Source: Hydrangea macrophylla | Lineage: Eukaryota; Streptophyta; Magnoliopsida; Cornales; Hydrangeaceae | Direction: 5' to 3' | DNA length: 64,000 nt | NCBI GenBank assembly: GCA_033977485.1 | Contig: CM066998.1 | Location: forward strand, 52,666,274-52,730,273 | Shown here: positions 56,142 to 64,000 of the stretch, piece by piece | Layout: each line of letters begins with the position of its first letter | Numbering within the stretch: position 1 is the first letter of the stretch | The notes under the pieces: generated by a model | What the model was told of the DNA's origin: nothing | Databases searched by the model: none | Seen by the model: only the letters and a program-made list of their open reading frames with translations | Translations under genes and position numbers: made by a program

Positions 56142-59100
56142 GGACCCGTTTGATAACTATATTTTTTTTTTTTTTTAAATTTTGTGTTAGAAATTTTTGT
56201 GTTCATTTAAAAAAAAAGAAAATAAAAATGTGTTTGGTAACTTTGTTTTGTTTTTTAAAAAGAGAGAACAAAAACAAAAAAAAATGCGTTTGGTAAACTA
56301 TTTTTTTGTGTCAAAATTTTATAACTACTTAATAAAATGACAATTTTGCCCTAAAAACTTCAAAATGTCATAACTTGTTTTAAAAAAAAAAATTAGAATT
56401 TAACGTTGTCAAAGTCTATACGCTCATATTATTATGAAAACTACTTTGGATCCTAAAAAATATATACGTCGTAAAATGACCAAATTGCCCTTGGGGCTTA
56501 CATATAAGAATTTAACATTATCAAAATCTTCAAATAACACAAGGTGTCATACCCACAAGTTATTCAAGGTTCTGGATTTAATGGCGGGATCCATTTAGTC
56601 TTAATCTATTTGTAAAATGACTATTTTGCCCTTCATACTTCAAAATGTCATAACTTGTTAAGACTGAACTAGAATTGAACGCCGTCAAAACCTGTGAGCT
56701 CATATTTAAGATAAAGAGCATTAGGACCTAAAAAGTACATATATGGTAAAATGACCAAATTGCCCTTAGGGTTTACATATACGAAGTTAACATTGTCAAA
56801 GTCTTCAAATAATACGGAGTGACCTACCCCTAGGTTTTTCGACGTTTTGGATCCAATGGTAGGGTCCACTTGGCCTGAATACATTTGTAAACTGACTATT
56901 TTGCCCTTAAAACTTTAAAATGCCATAACTTGTTAAAATAAAATCAGAATTTAACGTTGTCAAAGCCTGTGAACTCATATTATTATGAAGAACATTTTGG
57001 AACCTAAAAAGTATATAGATTGTAAAATGACCAAATTGCCCTTGGGGCTTACATATAAGAAGTTAACATTTTTAAAGTCGTCACATAATACGGAGTGACA
57101 TAACCCTAAATTTTTTGACGTTCTGGATCTAATGATAGGGTCCATTTGGTATGAATCTATTTGTAAAATGACTATTTTGCCCTTGAAACTTCAAAATGCC
57201 ATAACGTATTAAGACTAAAACTAGAATTGAACGTCGTCAGAGCTTGTGAGCTCATATTAAGATGAAGAACATTTGGGAACGTACAAGTATGTGTATATAT
57301 ATATATGGGGTAAAATAATCAAATTACCCTTGGGGCTTACTTGTAATAAGTTAACAGTATTAAAGTATTAAAATAATACGGGGTGACTTACACTAAGGTT
57401 ATCGACATTCTAAATTCAATGGAGGGGTCTATTTGGCCTTAATACATAAGGGCAAAATGATTATTTTACTCTTAAAAATTCAAAATGCCATAACTTGTTA
57501 AGATTAAATCAAAATATCTAAAAAGTATATAGACCATAAAATGATCAATTCTGGTTAAATCTTAACACGTTATGGATTTTCAAATATATAAGGGCAGAAT
57601 AGTCATTTTACAAATATATTCATGCAAATATACCCCGCCATTAGATTCAGAACGTCGAAAAATCTCAGGCTAGGTCACTCTTTATTATTTGAAGACTTTA
57701 ACAATGTTCACTTCTTATATTTAAACCCCAAGGGCAATTTGGTCATTTTACGATCTATATACTTTTTAGGTCACAAATGTTCTACATCTTAAATATGAGC
57801 TCACAGGCTCTGACGGTGTTTAATTATAGTTTTGTCTTAATAAGTTATGGTATTTTGAAGTTTAAAGGGCAAAATAGTTATTTTACAAATATATTCAGAG
57901 AAAATGGACCCTACCATTGGATCTAGAACGTCAAAAAACTTAGAGATAGGTCACTCCGTATTATTTGACGACTTTAACAATGTTAACTTCTTATATGTAA
58001 GCCCCAAGGGTAATTTGGTCATTTTACGATCTATATACTTTTTAGGTTCCAAAATGTTCTTCATAATAATATGAGTTCACAAGCATTGACGACGTTAAAT
58101 TCTGATTTTTTTTTTTAACAAGTTATGGCATTTTAATATTTTAAGGGCAAAAATAGTCATTTTACAAATATAATCAGGCCAAATGGACCCTACCATTGGA
58201 TCCAAACATCGAAAAACCACTGGATAGCCCACTCTGTATTATTTGAAGACTTTAACAATGTTAACTTCGTATATGTAACCTCAAGGGTAATTCGGTCATT
58301 TTAGCATATATATATATATATTTTTAGGTCTCAAATGTTCTTTATCTTAAATATGAACTCACAGGCTCTGACGGCGTTTAATTCTAGTTTAGTCTTAACA
58401 AGCTATGGCATTTTGAAATTTAAAGGGAAAAATAGTCATTTTATAAATATATTCAGGCCAAATGGACCCTACCATTGGATCCAAAACGTCGAAAAACTTA
58501 CGAATAGGTCGCTCCGTATTATTTGAAGACTTTAACAATGTTAACTTCGTATATGTAAACCACAAGGGCAATTTGGTCATTTTATCATATATGTACTTTT
58601 TAGATCCTAAATGTTCTTTATCTTAAATATGAGCTCACGGGCTCTAACGGTGTTCAATTCTAGTTTAATCTTAACAAGTTATGGCATTTTAAAGTATGAA
58701 GGGCAAAATAATCATTTTACAAATAAAGTCAGACCAAATGGACCAGCCATTAAATCCAGAACCTCGAATAACTTTTGAGTATGACACCTTCTGTTATTTG
58801 AAGACTTGATTTTTTTTAATTTATTAAATGAGAGATCTAAGGGCAATTTGGTCATTTTGCGATTATATACTTTTTTGGTCACAGCAAAAAAAAATTGTAT
58901 GAGTTCATAAGTTCTGACAACATTCAATTTTGGTTTAATCTTAAATAGTTATGGATTTTAAAATTTGTAAGGACAAAACAGTAATTTTGGATACCAAAAA
59001 TCGATTTTGCTTTTTTAGAAAGCTACTTATTTTTGTTTTCATTTTGTCCCTTTTTTAAAATTGTTTTTGAAAAAAAAAAATTAATTAAATTTACCAAACA

Positions 59101-59199
59101 CTTTTTTTATTACCATTTTCAAAAAAATGAAAATAAAAACAAAAACAAAAAAAACAAAAAAAAAAATCAAAACGAAATAGTTTTCAAACAAACCTGACC
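56142..59199. mobile_element. Giant foldback element made of ~278-bp units
   Basis: 3058 bp. Ends are GGACCCGTTTGATAACTAT at the left and, on the minus strand, GGTCAGGTTTGTTTGAAAAC at the right. The left arm has five direct units, marked by TGACTATTTTGCCCTT at about 56342, 56622, 56897, 57173 and 57462. The right arm has six inverted units, marked by GGGCAAAATAGTCATTTTAC at about 57592, 57867, 58145, 58425, 58701 and 58971. The axis is near 57530. Each unit also holds ACCAAATTGCCCTTGGGGCT and GAGCTCATATT. No transposase frame or clear target duplication. Confidence 0.85.
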
Positions 59200-59465
59200 A
59201 TTGGATATTTTTCTTACCAAAAAAAAAAACCATTCAATATTTTGAAACCAAGCACAAGTTTGTACTCCTACTATCCTACATGGTTCTGCCACACTCCTAT
59301 GCGTGTTGGACATGCTTTGATGAGAGCACGCATGACATAGTATCAAAATAGGTTCCACCAACATGGAACATTTTAACACGACTTTTTGTTTCTTTTTATT
59401 TTCCAATGTAGAGTATAACTGTAAGGGATCTATTAGTATTAACTATTAAGGGAAGATAAAGATAA

Positions 59466-59502
<37 letters not shown>

Positions 59503-59611
59503 TTAAAAATACACAAGGGAAGACAAAATAATGGTCACAATCAAAGAGGGGAACATACACTAAACAACTCTAGTGTTTGTGACATCATATATATTGATAA
59601 ACATATTAATA
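59200..59611. other. Intergenic with (TAA)n
   Basis: No gene. A (TAA)n run of about 12 units lies at 59466-59501. Confidence 0.7.
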
Positions 59612-59638
59612 CTAGTAAGCCTGTGCCCGTGGGCACAG
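59612..59638 (-). mobile_element. Helitron-like 3' terminus
   Basis: Read on the minus strand there is a hairpin CTGTGCCC-AC-GGGCACAG (59638-59621), then five bases and CTAG (59615-59612), followed by T. A GC-rich hairpin about ten bases before CTRR with a T beyond is the 3' signature of plant Helitrons. The body would lie to the right; its 5' TC end was not found. Confidence 0.5.
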
Positions 59639-62600
59639 ATCAAAAAAAGGGCTATGGTTTCAACGGTGGTTCAACCGCAACAACTCCCAAGTATAACCTC
59701 AACTACGTGGAGATTACGGAGATGAATGAAAAGCGGAGTTAATTAGAAGTGTAATGCTACACTTTCCAAACTTGAATCTCAAATTTAGATTTCAAATGCT
59801 TTAATACTTACACCACGTGACATGGCACACATGTGATACAACTATCAAAGCATCAGGGGGACACTGGGAATACAAATTTGAAAATCATTGATTTATTCTA
59901 ATTAAAATATTTCATACTCTTATGATAAATCAGACAAAAGTGAGAAAGAAGCAATTTAAAAACAATCAAAAAACCTTCTGCTATTTTTTGACGGTTTCAA
60001 CTTATTTACACTGCTATTGTCTAATCAACCAAGTTGAATCCATTTTCATGATCTACAATGCAGAAAAGCCGTCAATGCTTTAGTTCTAAGAAAATTCATT
60101 GCCAACTGACAAGAAACATGAAACATCTCAAACATTAGGGCTCCCATTTCAATAAAACTCAAAAGGGTTTTGGACAAATTTGTTTGGATTCTCACTTTTG
60201 GTTTCTTTTTCTCATTTGATTTTTTAGAACACTTAAGATCAATGAGGTAAAATAGTCCAAATAGTTGTAGGGCTCCCATTTCGGCAGAACTTCTAAGTTT
60301 CTCGAAGAGTTTTCCCAAAAAGAAAAAGAAAAAGAAAAAAATATATCAATTTTCTCACATGAGGAAAAAAATCTACATATCCAAATAAGCAAAGCTACAA
60401 ACAGTCTCATACCAAACAAAAATGAATTTTTATCCAATTAAGAAAGATGAATGCACTATCCATGAAGATGAAAGGATTGTATGGCTACTAAGTTATTCTA
60501 ATGGTATGTCGATGGTAGGATACATTTTACAAAGAAAAAACAGTCTCAAGTGCTAGTCAAGGTTGTTCTTTATCCTTGGGAATCCTAGTAGCTTTAAATG
60601 ACAACAAAGCCCCGCCACTAAGAACTTGTATCGCAAAAGACAGAAAATTATGAGCAGAGAGAGAATACAAACCAATCGATAGTTAAAAAATGAGCAAATC
60701 TTACAGAAGCAAAGAATTAAGACCATAGGGAAAAATTACTAATCAAACAACTTTCAAGTTGCTTGGGATTTGTTACCATTTTACTGTCATGTACTCAAGG
60801 GGGAGAACACAGACACAATACACACATTCGGCTTGAAAATTTTTTTAGTTGCATTTGAGCTTTATATGAAGAAACAAAACTTTGAAGAGGTTATGCCAAA
60901 ATATGTGTGCATTTTTTTAGAACTTGATTTCTCCATTTGGACCCATTAATTAAGAAGACCAGGGGACTTACCAACAATTGCAAGCAAGGACAACATTATT
61001 TTAAGCTGCTTGCTTACATCATGTCACCAAAGTATGGTAATTGGAGGAAACCACTTTTCAAAATTCTATGTTAAGTCATCATACCTAAATTCCAAATTTT
61101 CAAGAACAAGGAAGTTAAGGGCCTGCTTACAAAAGAACTTGTGAAAATTGAGGAAAGTTCTCCTCCTCTTGAACAGGCAGAGACAAAATGAAGATATGAC
61201 CACATCAGAAAGAGGCGCAAAACTTTAAAATAACAGAAAACATGACTAAAGAGACAAACTCACTGCGGATGTGAACTTGGGGCTTACAGAAACCTTGATA
61301 TCGAGTCAGATTTGAGGATTCAAAAAACCAAACAGTTGTGAGCGTCAAGAACACAGCAAAACTGCAAAACCCACATTAAAAACCAAAAAAATACAAAATA
61401 CAAAATAAAAAAGAACACTAGATCAACAATTGAAGAAAGATTGATAGGTAACATTTAGGATTTCCTGGGATGCCCACACAGTAATTGCATGTGCTTGTGG
61501 CCCGTGGGCATGGCTCAAAAAGGCAGTGGTGTCCAAAATGGGTGAGAAACCCCAAATTCATAATGAGAATCAGGTATCTAAATGGCGAATTAGCTTCTTC
61601 TTTTTTTCAACAAACTAACAGCAATCAAATTTTATGTAGGTAACACACTAATACTTCAATCTTCATTGATAACCCCAGGAAATCAATAGATTCAAAACAC
61701 CAAGTTCATGGAGAGATCACCATAAATTCTGTGATCTAGATTCATTCTTAGAACTACCTTTTGGGCCTTTGAATGAGATAAAACTTGATCCTATTTTATG
61801 CACGAGTAATGCTATGGTTTCCACATTTTTATCCACAAATTAGATCCAAACGAAAGGGCCACATAAGAAGAGAAAAGTTGTGAACAAATCAAATACTATA
61901 AACCTTATGTCAATTCCAATTCTAATTCAAAGGTCCAAAATAAAATTAAAAAATAAAAGAAAAGAAAAGAAAAGGTCCAAGAAATCCAGGGGGATTTGAG
62001 ATTTTGAATTAGATGGCTGATTTACACCAAATCCAAAACCTTGAAGGACACATGAAGGAAAGATCCATTAATCACAAATAACTTGAAGGAGTTGTTAATA
62101 AAGCCCCTAAAAAGCAATCAGGACCAGAGAAGGTGCATGTGCATGTGTCTATGCACAAAGAACCAAGACAAAGAATAGTTGCATCCCAAATAAATAACCA
62201 TTAAAACAGGAATACTAACCCACATAAATAAACAGCTACTAAGCATTGGTGCTAAACTGCCTCTTCATTCAAAAGATTCAAGGATTAAATTCCGAGCCTC
62301 AGTCACAGCTAGATTCCGAGTAGTATAAAAACTTAGATACTTGAAGGGGAACTTACATTGTACCTAAAAATTAGAAGAGTATGTACCATTGCTCATACCT
62401 ATACGCTTGCATCAATGTCGTCTCCATATAACACTGAAAAATTTGATTCAAAGTAAACAACAGTAAAAGAACTCTAGGGTCCAAGCACCAGAATTGTTAG
62501 CAATTCTTAGTAATTCTGTTTACCGTTTACAGAAATCACTGCAGAGGTGATAGTAATGGGAGAGAACGTTGATGTGTGACCTTAAGCCCATGGTTTAGAG

Positions 62601-63426
62601 CCTGTTTAGCAACTGTTGGATAAAAAATAAAAAATTAGCAGAATTTTGTATTGTGAAAACAATAAGATTATGACTTTTTTCTTTGTTTCGCTCCCTTTCT
62701 TTTTCACAAAAACCAAAAGAGGGTGAAAGAGAACCTACAAACTGACTGATCCACTGATAGAGATGTGAATCCCATGGCGGGCGTTCGAAGAAAGCGTTAT
62801 GACGAAAAAAAAATTAAAACTTCTCAAATTGTGAAGATAATTTAATTCTAATGTTGTTCAAAGTGTCGAGGAAAACAAAAAACGATAGTAAATAGTTTGC
62901 CTTCCCATTTTATTTTTCTTCTCTAAATCCACATATCAAAGTGAACCAAGGGAAGAAAATTTTGGAAAGAACATGATGAGGATTGATGAAGCTTAAGCTT
63001 AGCGAAGCTTCTCAAATTGTAAACTGGCATGCATATCTCATTTGTAACTATTCATCCAAGCATGCTACTTTTTTTTTTCAGTAAGAACCTCCATCTAAGT
63101 AATGTTCCCTTAGTTCTCTAATTAAATATTATGCTACTTTTAACAATTTGGTTTTTAAAATACAAATTTTAAAATTACACATTAAAAGAGACATGTATCA
63201 ACTACCAAAAATAAAAACTGGACAACTACATTAATCAAATATAGCCACAGAAGAAAAGAAAAGGACAAATGCTTGAATCCAAACCGTACGCTAAATCCTT
63301 TTGAATTCCTCCCAATTGAGCTTTGAAAAACAACTCAATCCCAAGCAACTTTTCCATGTCCTTTTCATTTTCATTCATCCAAAAACATATAAGTACAGTG
63401 CCAAGATTAAAGAATGACATAAATAC
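59639..63426. other. Low-repeat AT-rich stretch, no gene seen
   Basis: No long open frame, RNA gene or paired repeat is evident. Text at 59750-59830 (GTGTAATGCTACACTTTCC...) and 61803-61860 (GAGTAATGCTATGGTTTCCA) resembles the terminal wording of small MITEs such as that at 18941. The composition would suit intron or upstream sequence of a minus-strand gene. Confidence 0.4.
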
Positions 63427-63526
63427 CTCCGAATGGCAAGGCCACCGAGGAACTTGGATAATAAGGCGACATAGGCGGTGTTCGGCACCGAAGACCAAGG
63501 CTCCTCATTCACAACTCCAACAAACC
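63427..63526 (-). CDS. Possible exon of an unidentified minus-strand gene
   Basis: On the minus strand a 100-base open segment lies between an acceptor ATGTAG (AG at 63528-63527) and a donor GTATTT (from 63426). It reads FVGVVNEEPWSSVPNTAYVA then LLSKFLGGLAIRR. The composition is protein-like and less AT-rich than the surroundings, unlike the transposon remnants. I do not recognise the family. Further right, CATTTCTTAG at about 63869-63878 (minus strand) is another good acceptor, followed by text with stops that could be untranslated. Confidence 0.3.
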
Positions 63527-64000
63527 CTACATTGCCAAGATTAAAAAAAGATGGAAATTAAGGTTTGATTTTACGTTGCAAATTCTAAATCTCAGCCAGT
63601 TCCAGCCCTTTCAGAAGTGATGTCAAAGTGGGTACCATTACTAAAAAGCAAACAAATACGAAAGATGACATTATGGGCATTTTCGATATACTTACGTTGC
63701 CAAATGGAAATTGTAAAGAAAGTCCACTATTTCATTAAACTACTTGAGATGTAAATTCCAAATGATCTCACCTCTGTTTTTTAAATCTCTTCTTCTCCTT
63801 GCAAAGCTCTAAAGCTTCGGTCTTCTGTTATTTTGAACTCGCTATGGTCTCTTCCCCTGCTTCCCACTAAGAAATGAAACAAACAGTTCATCATTTTTTT
63901 GATAGCACTACCTCAGAGAGTTCTTCATTTTTTTTTACAGGGGTCAATCCATCTTAACCAACTGAAATTGAAAAGTATAATCAAACACCCAACAAAAAAA

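Noticed and set aside
60046..60437. Minus-strand ORFs of 80-90 residues in the right-hand intergenic DNA
   Set aside because: Lysine/phenylalanine-rich AT-derived products with no domain and no start or splice context.

Overview
The window is plant nuclear DNA. The evidence is Ty3/gypsy and Ty1/copia LTR retrotransposons with plant-type primer-binding sites, hAT, Helitron and MITE-like elements, and two intron-containing remnants of the plant mobile domain (PMD) and DUF7745-like families. It is AT-rich and nearly all transposon; an angiosperm, probably a woody eudicot, fits best, but no species is recognisable. No intact host gene was found.

Layout. 1-1938: end of a minus-strand LTR retrotransposon with a tRNA-Asp primer site. 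1960-3814: five-exon PMD pseudogene, cut at its 5' side by that LTR. 4523-5064 and 17902-18050: one DUF7745-like gene split by a 12.8-kb non-coding LTR retrotransposon (LARD-like, 5065-17896, target duplication GTCCT). The LARD has 3.27-kb LTRs, several tandem arrays, and a primer site that looks like 50 nt of a tRNA-Arg 3' half. 19970-32767: a complete minus-strand Tekay/Del-type chromovirus (duplication GGTAA) with damaged gag-pol and an extra ORF before gag; its right LTR holds a gag-only copia derivative (29602-30905). 33600-40827: a second, plus-strand Tekay-like LTR, interrupted by a non-autonomous hAT element (36060-37172) and by a solo LTR related to the LARD (37490-40519, duplication ACATG). 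It is followed by a primer site and a leader ORF. 42375-54078: a gypsy protease remnant split by copia element A (minus strand, duplication TGAGT), itself split by copia element B (plus strand, duplication ATAAC). 56142-59199: a 3.06-kb foldback of about 278-bp units in two opposed arms. 59600-63999: a Helitron 3' end, then unique-looking AT-rich DNA with one possible exon.

The insertion order can be read from target duplications that restore the host frame on joining. DUF7745-like gene: then LARD. Tekay: then gag-only copia. Tekay-like LTR: then hAT and solo LTR. Gypsy remnant: then copia A, then copia B. Coding elements are decayed by nonsense codons and frameshifts; the LARD has nearly identical LTRs and is the youngest large insertion.

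Most notable: the tRNA-Arg footprint with changes at two normally modified anticodon-loop bases; the giant foldback; CpG-rich quasi-palindrome clusters in unrelated LTRs; and the leader ORFs between primer site and gag in Tekay-like elements.
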